The position numbers and the translations under genes are program-made. Below are positions 45,532 through 54,310 of a stretch of 64,000 nt of DNA, one piece after another; the first letter of the stretch is position 1, and each line of letters starts with the position of its first letter. The DNA is from Neoakkermansia glycaniphila. Its GTDB lineage: Bacteria > Verrucomicrobiota > Verrucomicrobiia > Verrucomicrobiales > Akkermansiaceae. The notes below the pieces were generated by a model. That model ran no database searches, had not been told where the DNA came from, and was given only the letters and a program-made list of their open reading frames with translations. The stretch covers positions 124,001-188,000 of the forward strand of contig NZ_LIGX01000041.1 in NCBI RefSeq assembly GCF_001683795.1. The letters run 5' to 3'.

Positions 45532-46461
45532 TCAGATGCTGTGCAGGTAGCGTTCCGCTTCAATGGCGGCGCCGCAACCCAGCCCGGCAGAGGAGATGGC
45601 CTGGCGGTAAAGGGGATCGGCTACGTCGCCGGCGGCGAAGAGGCCCGGTGTTTTGGTAGCAGTGGTGCCGCCTTGCCGGACGATGAAGCCCTGTGCATCG
45701 ATGTCCACGAGGTCGCCGAGGAATTTGCTGTTCGGCGTGTGGCCGATGGCCATGAAGACGGCTTTGACCGGGAGTTCCCGTTCTTCTCCGGTGATGAGGT
45801 CCTGCAGGGTGATGCCGGATACTTCTCCCTTGTCGTCCGTGTGGTAGCGGGCGATGGTGCTGTTCCAGACGGGTTTGATTTTCGGCATGGCGAGTGTGCG
45901 TTCCGCCATGATTTTGGAGGCGCGCAGGGTGTCGCGGCGGTGGATGAGATAGACTTCCGAGGCGAAGTGGGTGAGGAAGGCAGCTTCTTCGCAGGCGCTG
46001 TCTCCTCCGCCGACGACGCAGACGGGTACGTTGCGGTAGAATGCGCCGTCGCATGTGGCGCAGGCGGTGAGGCCGTGGCCGATGAGTTCCTTCTCGCCGG
46101 GCAGGTTCAGGTAGCGGGCCGTGGCGCCTGTGGCGACGATGACGGCCTGGGCCTCATAGTTCTGCGAGGGGGTGGAGACGGTGAAGATGCCGGTAGAGGC
46201 ATCGCGTGTGACGGAGGTGACGTCTTCGTAAGCGAAACGGGTGCCGAATTTTTCGGCCTGCTGCTGCATGTTGAACATGAGCTCGGGGCCCATGATGCCG
46301 TCGGGGAAGCCCGGAAAGTTTTCGACTTCGGTGGTGGTGGTCAGCTGGCCACCGATTTGGGAGCCGGTGAAGAGAAGAGGGGAAAGTTCCGCGCGGGATG
46401 CATAGATGGCCGCCGTGTAGCCTGCGGGGCCTGCGCCGATGATGATGAGTTTTTCTGCCAT
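45532..46461 (-). CDS. trxB: Thioredoxin reductase
   Basis: This 309-residue flavoenzyme reduces thioredoxin with NADPH. It shows the FAD motif GAGPAGYTAAIYASRAE (about 8-24), the redox-active CATC in ACATCDGAFYR (about 132-142), the NADPH motif VVGGGDSACEEA (about 147-158) and the C-terminal FAD stretch GLFAAGDVADPLYRQAI (about 273-289). Length fits the family. sdaA follows after 34 bases on the same strand. A serine dehydratase with an oxygen-sensitive cluster next to a redox enzyme may be meaningful, but this is only proximity. Confidence 0.97.
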   Translation of the reverse strand: MAEKLIIIGAGPAGYTAAIYASRAELSPLLFTGSQIGGQLTTTTEVENFPGFPDGIMGPELMFNMQQQAEKFGTRFAYEDVTSVTRDASTGIFTVSTPSQNYEAQAVIVATGATARYLNLPGEKELIGHGLTACATCDGAFYRNVPVCVVGGGDSACEEAAFLTHFASEVYLIHRRDTLRASKIMAERTLAMPKIKPVWNSTIARYHTDDKGEVSGITLQDLITGEERELPVKAVFMAIGHTPNSKFLGDLVDIDAQGFIVRQGGTTATKTPGLFAAGDVADPLYRQAISSAGLGCGAAIEAERYLHSI

Positions 46462-46568
46462 GATGTTGATGGAATGAATTTGGTATGATTCTACTCATGC
46501 GGGTGCCGTTCGGCGAGCAGAAAGCGCGTTGCTGCCACGGAATTTTGCATTTCGGCGGCGTGAGGCTC

Positions 46569-46597
46569 TTGCGTGGATTGTGCGGCTGCTGTATGAT
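46569..46597 (+). promoter_or_regulatory. Leaderless-type promoter
   Basis: TTGCGT (46569-46574), 17 bp and TATGAT (46592-46597) are followed after seven bases by the ATG at 46605. Confidence 0.55.
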
Positions 46598-46604
46598 GCC
46601 GCCC

Positions 46605-47354
46605 ATGAAGCGGAGTTTTTTGGCCGGATGGTTCTGTTGCATGGCAGCGGTTTGTGCGGTGTCGTGCAGCCGTATGCCGGATGTGCCCGCCCGGGCCGAG
46701 GCCATTCCCGGCCCGGCGCATTCAGTGCGGCAGGGTGAGGCGGTGAAGACGGCTCTCGCCTATACGCGGATGGTGTGGCATGGGGATTCCCGGCATGTCT
46801 TGCACGGCAAGGATCCGGACGGTTTGCGCGTGGATACGCCGGATGCCGGAGTGGCCTGGCGCAAAGGGGATGCCTTCTGGTGGAGGACGGACGCGGCCAA
46901 TAAGGGGATGCCCTACAAGTGGGGCGGGTTCGATACGCCTCGCGGCTATTTGAGGCGGTTGCAGGAGGATGCTTTCGTGGTGGCGGGGGATTATTCTTCG
47001 GAGGAGAAGGTGCGGCTGAACGACGATGCCGTGAGCCGCTATGCGGCGGGTGTCGATTGCTCCGGCTTTGTTTCGCGCTGCTGGCGGCTGGAGAAGCCGT
47101 ATTCGACGCGCGAGCTGGCTGCTCTTTGCCGCCCGCTGACTTCCGTGAAGGAGATGCAGCCCGGGGATATCATGCTGCGCGAGGGGGTGCATGTGGTGAT
47201 GTTTCTCGGCTGGCACGATGCGGAGAAGAAGTATTTCCATGCTGCGGAGGCAGGCGGCATTCCCCAGTGGAAATGCTATGAGACGATCTATCTGGCCGAG
47301 GGGCTGAAGGAGTGCGGCTATGCTCCTTACCGTTACCGGAAGATGAAGCCCTGA
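46605..47354 (+). CDS. NlpC/P60-like lipoprotein
   Basis: This 249-residue lipoprotein (signal ending CAVSC, lipid cysteine about C21) carries an NlpC/P60-type cysteine peptidase fold. The catalytic cysteine is in GVDCSGFVSRCW (about 149-160) and the histidine in GDIMLREGVHVVMFLGW (about 185-201). These enzymes usually cut peptidoglycan stem peptides, but related members cut other amides. The start at 46605 fits the lipoprotein signal and the promoter; an ATG at 46593 lies inside the -10 box. It is monocistronic and followed by a hairpin shared with the convergent LamG gene. Confidence 0.85.
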   Translation: MKRSFLAGWFCCMAAVCAVSCSRMPDVPARAEAIPGPAHSVRQGEAVKTALAYTRMVWHGDSRHVLHGKDPDGLRVDTPDAGVAWRKGDAFWWRTDAANKGMPYKWGGFDTPRGYLRRLQEDAFVVAGDYSSEEKVRLNDDAVSRYAAGVDCSGFVSRCWRLEKPYSTRELAALCRPLTSVKEMQPGDIMLREGVHVVMFLGWHDAEKKYFHAAEAGGIPQWKCYETIYLAEGLKECGYAPYRYRKMKP

Positions 47355-47385
47355 CCGCAAGGGCAGCGCGTTGCCTGGAAGCAGA

Positions 47386-47412
47386 AAGAGCCGGACGTGT
47401 GGTCCGGCTCTT
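47386..47412. terminator. Bidirectional terminator hairpin
   Basis: A stem of about 10 bp (47387-47396 with 47403-47412) with a short loop lies between the convergent NlpC-like and LamG genes. It has A-rich sequence on the left; the T run on the right is short. Confidence 0.6.
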
Positions 47413-47446
47413 GTCGTATCGGAAATGTTTTCCCTGATGCGGGGCG

Positions 47447-48283
47447 TCAGACCGTGCGGCGGCGGCGCAGCATGAAGGCTGCCAGTCCGGCGAGACCGAG
47501 GGTGACGGTGGAAGGTTCGGGGATGAGGCGGCCCGCTTCCGTGCGCATGGCGCTTGCGGCATCTGCCTGATCCGTGACGCTCCAGACTTTGACGTCGTCG
47601 AGACCGCCGTTGTAGCGCCCGCTGGTCGTGGAATCGGCACCTTCGCAGAGGGCGCTCTTGTTGCTCCACGTCATCGCTTTGTTGTAATTGGTGTTGCTGG
47701 CGACAGCGATACCGTTGACATAGAGTGTCAGCGTGTTGGCTCCTCCGGTAGGATTGGCGGTCAGACTGAAGCCGATTTGCGTCCACTTGCTGATGGAGAT
47801 GACGTTGCCTGCGGAGGCGAGCGATGCCCCGCCGTCGTTTTGCAGGGAGAATTTGAGCTGACCGTCAGGACCGATGCCGAGCTTGGGTGCATTGCCGTTG
47901 ACGGAACCGCCTCCGAATATCCATTGGGTCGTCCAGCTGGGATTTGTGGCATCGGCAGCCGGAAGGGTGTTGGGATTGATCCACATGCTGACGGCCATGT
48001 TCGTACTCGTATATCCGTTCGTATTGCCGTTGTAAACCGCGTGGTTATTGTTGACGCTCCAGTAGGAGGAAGATCCGGAAATGACGGGTTTTGCCAATGT
48101 GGACATGTAGATGCCCGCATCAATGCCGCCGAAGGTGTTGTCGCCAGAACGGCCCGGTGCCACATTTTTGAAAGGGTTATTGGGATCGGTGTCTCCCATG
48201 TCGTACCATGTGAGCAGATTGGCGGCGGACGCCTGCAATCCCAAGATGGCAGTCATGCTGAGAATCAATGATGAAAGTTTCAT
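47447..48283 (-). CDS. LamG-domain protein with PEP-CTERM sorting signal
   Basis: This 278-residue protein has a signal peptide (about 1-20), a concanavalin A-like/LamG jelly-roll domain (about 70-240: MAVSMWINPNTLP ... NTLTLYVNGIAVAS ... GGLDDVKVWS) and a C-terminal PEP-CTERM signal: PEPSTVTLGLAGLAAFMLRRRR, that is a PEP motif, a membrane helix and an Arg cluster. PEP-CTERM proteins are processed by an exosortase and exported to the surface or matrix. LamG domains often bind glycans, but no catalytic residue is visible. It is a single gene with a hairpin downstream. Confidence 0.88.
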   Translation of the reverse strand: MKLSSLILSMTAILGLQASAANLLTWYDMGDTDPNNPFKNVAPGRSGDNTFGGIDAGIYMSTLAKPVISGSSSYWSVNNNHAVYNGNTNGYTSTNMAVSMWINPNTLPAADATNPSWTTQWIFGGGSVNGNAPKLGIGPDGQLKFSLQNDGGASLASAGNVISISKWTQIGFSLTANPTGGANTLTLYVNGIAVASNTNYNKAMTWSNKSALCEGADSTTSGRYNGGLDDVKVWSVTDQADAASAMRTEAGRLIPEPSTVTLGLAGLAAFMLRRRRTV

Positions 48284-48595
48284 GCGAGTGAGAATATGCG
48301 GAATGTAAATGAGAGAATGCGCGCAGCTTTTATCAGATTACGAATCCGCTGTCAATGGTGTAGTATGTATTGTTTGATGATGAATCTGCAGCTATGGCAG
48401 TTCGTTTTTGGTGGTTTTTGTGAAAGACGCTTCAAGGAATCAACATGCAATGATTTTGTTTTTCATTATATAACGTTTTGTCTGTCATTCTTTTTTTTGA
48501 TGTTGTTACACATTTGTGATTGATAAAAACATTTACATTAATTCTGTTAGGATGTATTGATGCAATAAACAACAAGCCGCCCGCCGCACACAACC
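48284..48595. other. AT-rich divergent intergenic region
   Basis: These 312 bases separate the LamG gene and the 893-residue gene. They are AT-rich with T runs near 48480-48500. Promoters for both genes are expected here, but I see no pair with convincing spacing. No gene or RNA is recognisable. Confidence 0.5.
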
Positions 48596-51277
48596 ATGAA
48601 ACCCGCTCTCCGCCCTCTCACCACCATACTCCTGACCGCCCTCGCGGCAGCCCTTCCGCTGCAGGCGCAAAGCCCTCCGCCCGCGCATCCGGACACATGG
48701 CCGCCGCACTTCGTTTCCCTCACCCCCGACCTCCTCTATGAAGTCGAACCCTCCGACTACCTCGCCGACCCCGCTACGCGAGACGGCGCCCAGCTCTTCT
48801 ACGCCCCCGTGCAGGGAGACGACCCCGTCGCCACCCTGCAGGGCGCAGCCGTCCTCCTCGTCCGCCCCTACAACATCGTCGAACGGCAGGAGGCGCCCTT
48901 GCGAGAGTGGGAATGCGTCTGGGGAACCCTCGACCACTTGTACCACAACGAAGTGCCGCAATTCTGGCGGCGGCCCTCCACCGCCTTCTACTCATGCACC
49001 TATCCGACACGGCGCATCAAAAAAGGGGACGGATCCTTCGTATGGCAGGCGCAGATCGATTTCGTCGACTGGACGCGAGGTATGCGGCCGTGGCAGCAGG
49101 TGCTTTCTCGGTATTATGCGGGCCTTTCGGACAAGCCCTTGTCCGCCCTCGGTTTGTTTGATCATCCCCACTATAATATCGCGTCTATTCTGAAGTGCCT
49201 GAAGGATAAGAACACGCTGAATGCCGTCGAGGGAAGCAATGCCCTGCTTGCCAAGATCTTTGCCGTGAGAGAAAGTTATCCGGGCAGAAAGGCGGATTTC
49301 TACCCGCTGGTGAACGCCCTGCAGTCCAACACGACGATTCTCGATTTTCGGAATCTGACGATTCCCGGACCGAATGGGAAGCTTGAGCTTTGGGAGCAGA
49401 TGCTGAATCGCAGGGTGCCGGGAGGGTCGGTTCGTTCCGAGTGGGTGAGCGGTCAATGGCTGCAGCGGGCAAATGCCGGAGGGAGGTCGCCGTTCGTCCA
49501 CTGGTGGATGGCGGATTGGCGGGAATTCGCAGCAGGCACGAAGCCGGGCGATCCCGGCGCCATCGTCTGGGAGGAAGAGTTCGTGAAGACGCTTAACGAG
49601 ACGGCAGGTGCATACGACGGCCTGTTGTGCCTGAAGGATGCGGAGCGAGTGGAGAAGGACTTTATCAAGAAGGCGGTTCTGCCGGATTGCGTGCGGACGT
49701 ATCCGGTGGACGGGAAGTATGCCCGGACGCCGCAGAGCGGAACAGTGCCGTTTTCCCAGTCCGCCCTGTATGCTGAGGTGTTGCAAAATGCGAAGGTCGA
49801 TCCGGACAAGGATCCCGGGAAACCTCCCGTCATCCATCTTGTCCCCTTCGCAGCGAAGGTGCATCAGAAAGACACGCCAGAGAACGGAAACACAACAGCA
49901 CTCGCCAAGGCCGTCATCCTCTCGGATGGCCTCGCCACCCGGCAGGGCGGAGACTTCGTCATCCTCGCCATCGCCTGCGACTGGAAAGATAAATCCTCCG
50001 CCTCCGATGGCATCACCGTCACCAAAACATACCAGTCCAACTCCACCCTTGAGCAGGACCTCCAGCAGCGCGTCGACCGCGCGGAATACAGCCGCATCGC
50101 CCGCAGCAACTACACCTTCCGCACCGACCCGCAAACGCAGGAAGCTTCCTACGCATGGCAGGGTCCCTCCTCGGGTGTACGTCTGGAAGAAAATGCCCTG
50201 CAATCCCCCGTCGCCTTCCGCGCGGGAGCCTCCGGCCTCAAGTACCGCCTCCTCGTCGCCGTCCGGGAAGACATCGACGGACAATGGACCCTCATGGCCG
50301 AACCGGAACCCATGACCCCCATCACCTCGGATGAAGGAACCTACTACGCCTACACCAGGGAAAACCTCGCGCAAACCGTCAGGCAGACCGGCTGCCGCTC
50401 GCTGGCGAAATCAATCACCTTCGCCTCCCCCGAAAAACCGGGCCGCTACTTCCTCTACGAAGTGGACGTACTGCAGGATTACTCCTTGACACCGTGCATC
50501 CGCTACGGGAACATGAAGCACCTCTGGGTCTTGCGCAAGGGAGCCCACCGCAAATACACCGACCATACGGACATGACGGAAATCTATACCATCTTCGGGG
50601 ACTCCACATGGCCGAAAAGCGGAGTCATCGCCGAAAAGCCTTCGCCCTACAACAACACCGTGCTCGTCTGGGAAGATGCATTAAAGGCTTTGACCGTCCG
50701 TTTCACGGGAGATGTTGCCAGAGAACGAACTATTGATACGCAATATCAAAAAGGACGCTGCTATCAACCCACAGAAAATGGTAAAGCTGACCATTCAGAT
50801 ATATTAGCTCTATTGGCATACGGCCAACAATTATTTACATCTCAAAATGAACGAGCTTTAGGGGGAAGCTTCCATAATGCTATTTATATGCAATTTGTCA
50901 TTAATGAAGAATGGACAGAACTCGCATCTTGTGATTTTCGATTATCCTCACTCTTATCCGATATCAATAATGCGTACTCTGCCGATGTCGTTTGTTCAGA
51001 ATCTTCTGGGTGCTTGAGTGTGCTTCCAAGATTATGTGGATATCATCAAATTATTGAAATGATTGCCGCCAAATCTTTAGCCTCATCATCTGCAAATCAT
51101 GGATACAATGTATGTCATTCTAAACAGTACGATGCATATCCGCCTAATAGGAAAGAAGGCGAACCAGACCCTCCTAGAACACGAATTAATAGTCTTTTCA
51201 AAAAAGGACAACTTTATGATTTCAACTTTACCATTTATGAAAAATCTCTTGATATTAAATTTATCAATCTCAATTAA
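48596..51277 (+). CDS. Large secreted protein of unknown function with mosaic composition
   Basis: This 893-residue protein has a signal peptide (about 1-24, ending PLQAQS) and no domain I recognise. It is rich in aromatic residues and Trp-containing stretches (RGMRPWQQVLSRYYAG; HWWMADWREF), with cysteines scattered in the last third. Base use changes abruptly inside the gene: C-rich to about 49.03 kb, G-rich like the rest of the window to about 49.86 kb, C-rich again to about 50.69 kb, then strongly AT-rich to the end. The frame stays open throughout. The next gene starts 20 bases later. Confidence 0.75.
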   Translation: MKPALRPLTTILLTALAAALPLQAQSPPPAHPDTWPPHFVSLTPDLLYEVEPSDYLADPATRDGAQLFYAPVQGDDPVATLQGAAVLLVRPYNIVERQEAPLREWECVWGTLDHLYHNEVPQFWRRPSTAFYSCTYPTRRIKKGDGSFVWQAQIDFVDWTRGMRPWQQVLSRYYAGLSDKPLSALGLFDHPHYNIASILKCLKDKNTLNAVEGSNALLAKIFAVRESYPGRKADFYPLVNALQSNTTILDFRNLTIPGPNGKLELWEQMLNRRVPGGSVRSEWVSGQWLQRANAGGRSPFVHWWMADWREFAAGTKPGDPGAIVWEEEFVKTLNETAGAYDGLLCLKDAERVEKDFIKKAVLPDCVRTYPVDGKYARTPQSGTVPFSQSALYAEVLQNAKVDPDKDPGKPPVIHLVPFAAKVHQKDTPENGNTTALAKAVILSDGLATRQGGDFVILAIACDWKDKSSASDGITVTKTYQSNSTLEQDLQQRVDRAEYSRIARSNYTFRTDPQTQEASYAWQGPSSGVRLEENALQSPVAFRAGASGLKYRLLVAVREDIDGQWTLMAEPEPMTPITSDEGTYYAYTRENLAQTVRQTGCRSLAKSITFASPEKPGRYFLYEVDVLQDYSLTPCIRYGNMKHLWVLRKGAHRKYTDHTDMTEIYTIFGDSTWPKSGVIAEKPSPYNNTVLVWEDALKALTVRFTGDVARERTIDTQYQKGRCYQPTENGKADHSDILALLAYGQQLFTSQNERALGGSFHNAIYMQFVINEEWTELASCDFRLSSLLSDINNAYSADVVCSESSGCLSVLPRLCGYHQIIEMIAAKSLASSSANHGYNVCHSKQYDAYPPNRKEGEPDPPRTRINSLFKKGQLYDFNFTIYEKSLDIKFINLN

Positions 51278-51297
51278 TTACAACATTCAAAGACATT

Positions 51298-52641
51298 ATG
51301 AAATCAATCTTCCTTATTAGTGTATTTCTTTTTGGATTAAAGTATTCATATGCAGCATCGGAGAACAATGAGAATGGCGTAATTTACAAAAATATCTCAT
51401 GGCCGCAAAATATGGCAAATATTCAACCAGTGCAAACAAGAGATACAACTCTTCCATATGATGCGATCATGATTGATAATTTATGTATCAATCGCTTCAA
51501 GGATCAAAATAAAAACACGCATGTTTTTGTCATCATGGATGAGAATGGAAAAGATCTATTTCACTTTCACATATGGCATCATCCATCACACGAATATTTA
51601 AGGGCATATGTCGTAGATAAATTAATTAAAAATTATATTGGAGATCTTGAATATGGTTGGTTTGAATCCCTTGATCTAACCATCTCGCAGAATGAAGTCA
51701 TCGGGATTGGCGAACAAGTGGGGTTTCAATCCCCACAAACAGGCACCTACATCTTCGATCCAGAACGAAAAGCTTTAGCATTATATATTAAAGACGATTA
51801 TGCCTTTGTAATCTATTCCGATTCATCTAACATGGTTCCAGAAGCCATGTTGAAAATAATCAATCAATGGATATCAACACAAAAAAAGCAAATACCTGCT
51901 AAAATAAATATACATGAAGTAGAACGACGACAAAAACTATATGAAGAATGCGTTATCCAAGCCAGAAAACAAAAATCCCGCAATACTCCGCTCCATACGC
52001 TTAAGACATGGGGAGAACTCAGCAAACAGGAACCGCGCCAATTCACACGCATCTTCTGGGACAACGCCAACTATGGTTCAGGTATCGAGCAACTGTTGAA
52101 ACTGGAACCGTTGCCTTACATCAACACCATCCCTAACGTCAACACGGGCATCGGCTGCGAACCCTTCCTTGCCGAACTCATCCAAAAAGGTTTCCAGCTC
52201 ACGGCACGCAAAGGTGGCAACTACCTGATGACCGCCACACTCAAGGACAAGAAAACATCCATCCGCTACTGCATCTACCACGCTTTCAACCCCGTCGACA
52301 CGCGGCAAACCCTCTTCGCCTGGAACATGTACGCCGATGAACGAGGAACGCCCCGCATCGTCGAGAAACCCGGCGACTTCACCATGCAGGCTGCCATCGA
52401 CAACATGAACGTCCGCCCCGGATGGGTCGGAGACTTCGACCTCTGCACCAAACCCCGCTTCAACTGGGAAGGAGCCCTCGTGGAAGGCAGCGAGAAATCA
52501 GCCGTCTACTTCATGCGGGGCAACACGGCAGCCTACTTCATCGCGGACAACCCGTCCTACGACGTCCGCCCCCTCGCCCGCATGCTCGACGAGCAGTTGA
52601 AGAAGGGGTTGCAAGAAGACGGCAAGGAGGCTAATCAATAA
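51298..52641 (+). CDS. Secreted protein of unknown function with mosaic composition
   Basis: This 447-residue protein has a signal peptide (about 1-19, ending YSYAAS) and no domain I can name. The first 235 codons (to about 52.0 kb) are very AT-rich and continue the AT-rich end of the previous gene; the rest is C-rich on the + strand. It has no catalytic motif I can see. The 20-base gap suggests it is transcribed with the 893-residue gene. Together they look like a recently assembled or exchanged secreted-protein module. Confidence 0.75.
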   Translation: MKSIFLISVFLFGLKYSYAASENNENGVIYKNISWPQNMANIQPVQTRDTTLPYDAIMIDNLCINRFKDQNKNTHVFVIMDENGKDLFHFHIWHHPSHEYLRAYVVDKLIKNYIGDLEYGWFESLDLTISQNEVIGIGEQVGFQSPQTGTYIFDPERKALALYIKDDYAFVIYSDSSNMVPEAMLKIINQWISTQKKQIPAKINIHEVERRQKLYEECVIQARKQKSRNTPLHTLKTWGELSKQEPRQFTRIFWDNANYGSGIEQLLKLEPLPYINTIPNVNTGIGCEPFLAELIQKGFQLTARKGGNYLMTATLKDKKTSIRYCIYHAFNPVDTRQTLFAWNMYADERGTPRIVEKPGDFTMQAAIDNMNVRPGWVGDFDLCTKPRFNWEGALVEGSEKSAVYFMRGNTAAYFIADNPSYDVRPLARMLDEQLKKGLQEDGKEANQ

Positions 52642-52670
52642 GAGAAAGGAAGTTTGCCACCCGTATGCGA

Positions 52671-52703
52671 CAAGGCCTCCGGGGTGAGTTCCCGGAGGCC
52701 TTG
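52671..52703. terminator. Terminator hairpin between convergent genes
   Basis: A perfect 13-bp GC-rich stem (52671-52683 with 52691-52703) with a 7-base loop lies between the orphan gene and serA. T runs are weak on both sides. Confidence 0.65.
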
Positions 52704-52723
52704 CGTTTGGTTGTGAGGCGGCG

Positions 52724-54295
52724 TTACAGGGAGACGGCGAAGGCCGAGAGGGCGTCGATGCCCTTGGAGATTTCGGCGACCTGTTCGTCGGTGACGGGTT
52801 TGTTCGTTTTGATGAGGGCCATGGCTTCGCCGCAGGCATGGTCGATGGGGGCGACGATGTTGTCGATGTTGATGCCGGCGGATGCGAGTGTGGAGCCGAT
52901 GAGGGCTATGACGCCCGGACGGTCTTTGTAGCGGAGGACGAGGGTGTTTCCGCGCATGTCGGAGTAGAGGCCGTGGAAGGTGTTGATGCGGGAGATCATG
53001 GGGATGCCTTCGGTGACGACGCCGCGTACGCTGGTGGTGACGGGTTCTCCATCCACTTCGGTGGTGAGGTCGAGGGTGATGGAGTCTTCGTAGGGTTTGT
53101 CGTCCATGGGTTCGCGGGCCTTGAAGACGATGCCGTGTTCGCGGAGGGATTCTTCGGCGGCTTCGGGCATGAGGCCTTTTTCCGCATGGGGGAGGACGCC
53201 TTCAAGGATTTTGGGCGTGAACCATTTGCGGTAGGTGCGGAGGTCTCCGTAGAAGGTGCAGTCGATGCGGCGGATGGGTTTGCCTTCTCCGGCGATGCGG
53301 GCGAAGGTGCCGAGCATCATGGTGAGGTGGAGGTGGGCAGGGTTGAGGCCGGTGGGCGATTCGCCGTTGACGACGCAGGAGGTGTTGCCTTCGTCGAAGT
53401 AGGCGATCATTTGTTCGGCTGCGCGGCGGGCGGCCTTGGCGTTGGCTTCGATGGTGTTGGCTCCGAGGTGGGGGAGGAGGAGGTCGGCGACGGCGGCGGA
53501 GGGTTTGTCTCCGGCGGCGTCTTTCGGATGGACGTCGGTGAGGTAGGCGATTTTCCGGCCTTCGGCCTTGAGGGCGGCGAGCGCTTCTTCATCGACGACT
53601 CCATAGCGGGAGCAGTTGATGAGGACGGAGCCGTTTTTCATGCGGCCGAGGAGGTCTGCGCCGACCATGCCTTTGGTGGAGGGACCGCCGGGGACATGGA
53701 GGGTGATGATGTCCGCCTGTTCGAAGATTTCTTCCAGTGAGGTAGGGGTGACGCCGATGTTGATGGCGCGCTGGCGGGCGAGGAAGTGGTCGTAGCCGAG
53801 GAGGGTGGGTTCGAAGCCCTGGAGGCGTTTGACGATGAGGCGGCCGATGTTGCCAAGGCCGACGATGCCGACGGTTTTTTTGGTGAGTTCGGAGCCCATG
53901 TAGCGTTTCTTTTCCCAGAGGCCCTGGCGGGTGGTGTTGTCGGCGTCGACGATGTGGCGGTAGTAGGCCAGGATCATGGCGATGACTTCTTCCGCGACGG
54001 CGTTGGAGTTCGCGCCCGGGGTGTTCATGACGTCGATGTTCTTTTTGCGGGCGTGGACGATGTCGATGTTGTCGTAGCCGGCTCCTGCGCGGATGACGAC
54101 TTTGAGGTTAAGGAGCGCGTCCATGATTTCGGGCGTGACCTTTTCGCTGCGGACGATGAGGGCGGTGGTGTCCGGGTGTTGCTTGATTTGTTCTTCAAGC
54201 GGGGTGTCGGCCTCCTGAATGATTTCGTAGCCCGCGGCTTTGAGGGTGTTGGCCGCGATGGATTCGAGTTTGGTGGGGATGAGAACTTTTTTCAT
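52724..54295 (-). CDS. serA: D-3-phosphoglycerate dehydrogenase
   Basis: This 523-residue enzyme oxidises 3-phosphoglycerate in the first step of serine synthesis. The NAD-binding fold is at about 140-170 (GIVGLGNIGRLIVKRL), with catalytic-region segments NCSRYGVVDEEAL (about 227-239) and LLPHLGANTIEAN (about 273-285). A long C-terminal part holds the intervening domain (about 315-440) and an ACT domain (about 450-523: RPGVIALIGSTLASAGINI), typical of the long SerA type that serine can inhibit. It is the last gene of the serine operon, 15 bases after the DUF1015 gene. Confidence 0.97.
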   Translation of the reverse strand: MKKVLIPTKLESIAANTLKAAGYEIIQEADTPLEEQIKQHPDTTALIVRSEKVTPEIMDALLNLKVVIRAGAGYDNIDIVHARKKNIDVMNTPGANSNAVAEEVIAMILAYYRHIVDADNTTRQGLWEKKRYMGSELTKKTVGIVGLGNIGRLIVKRLQGFEPTLLGYDHFLARQRAINIGVTPTSLEEIFEQADIITLHVPGGPSTKGMVGADLLGRMKNGSVLINCSRYGVVDEEALAALKAEGRKIAYLTDVHPKDAAGDKPSAAVADLLLPHLGANTIEANAKAARRAAEQMIAYFDEGNTSCVVNGESPTGLNPAHLHLTMMLGTFARIAGEGKPIRRIDCTFYGDLRTYRKWFTPKILEGVLPHAEKGLMPEAAEESLREHGIVFKAREPMDDKPYEDSITLDLTTEVDGEPVTTSVRGVVTEGIPMISRINTFHGLYSDMRGNTLVLRYKDRPGVIALIGSTLASAGINIDNIVAPIDHACGEAMALIKTNKPVTDEQVAEISKGIDALSAFAVSL

Positions 54296-54310
54296 GTGTG
54301 TGGAAAGGTT

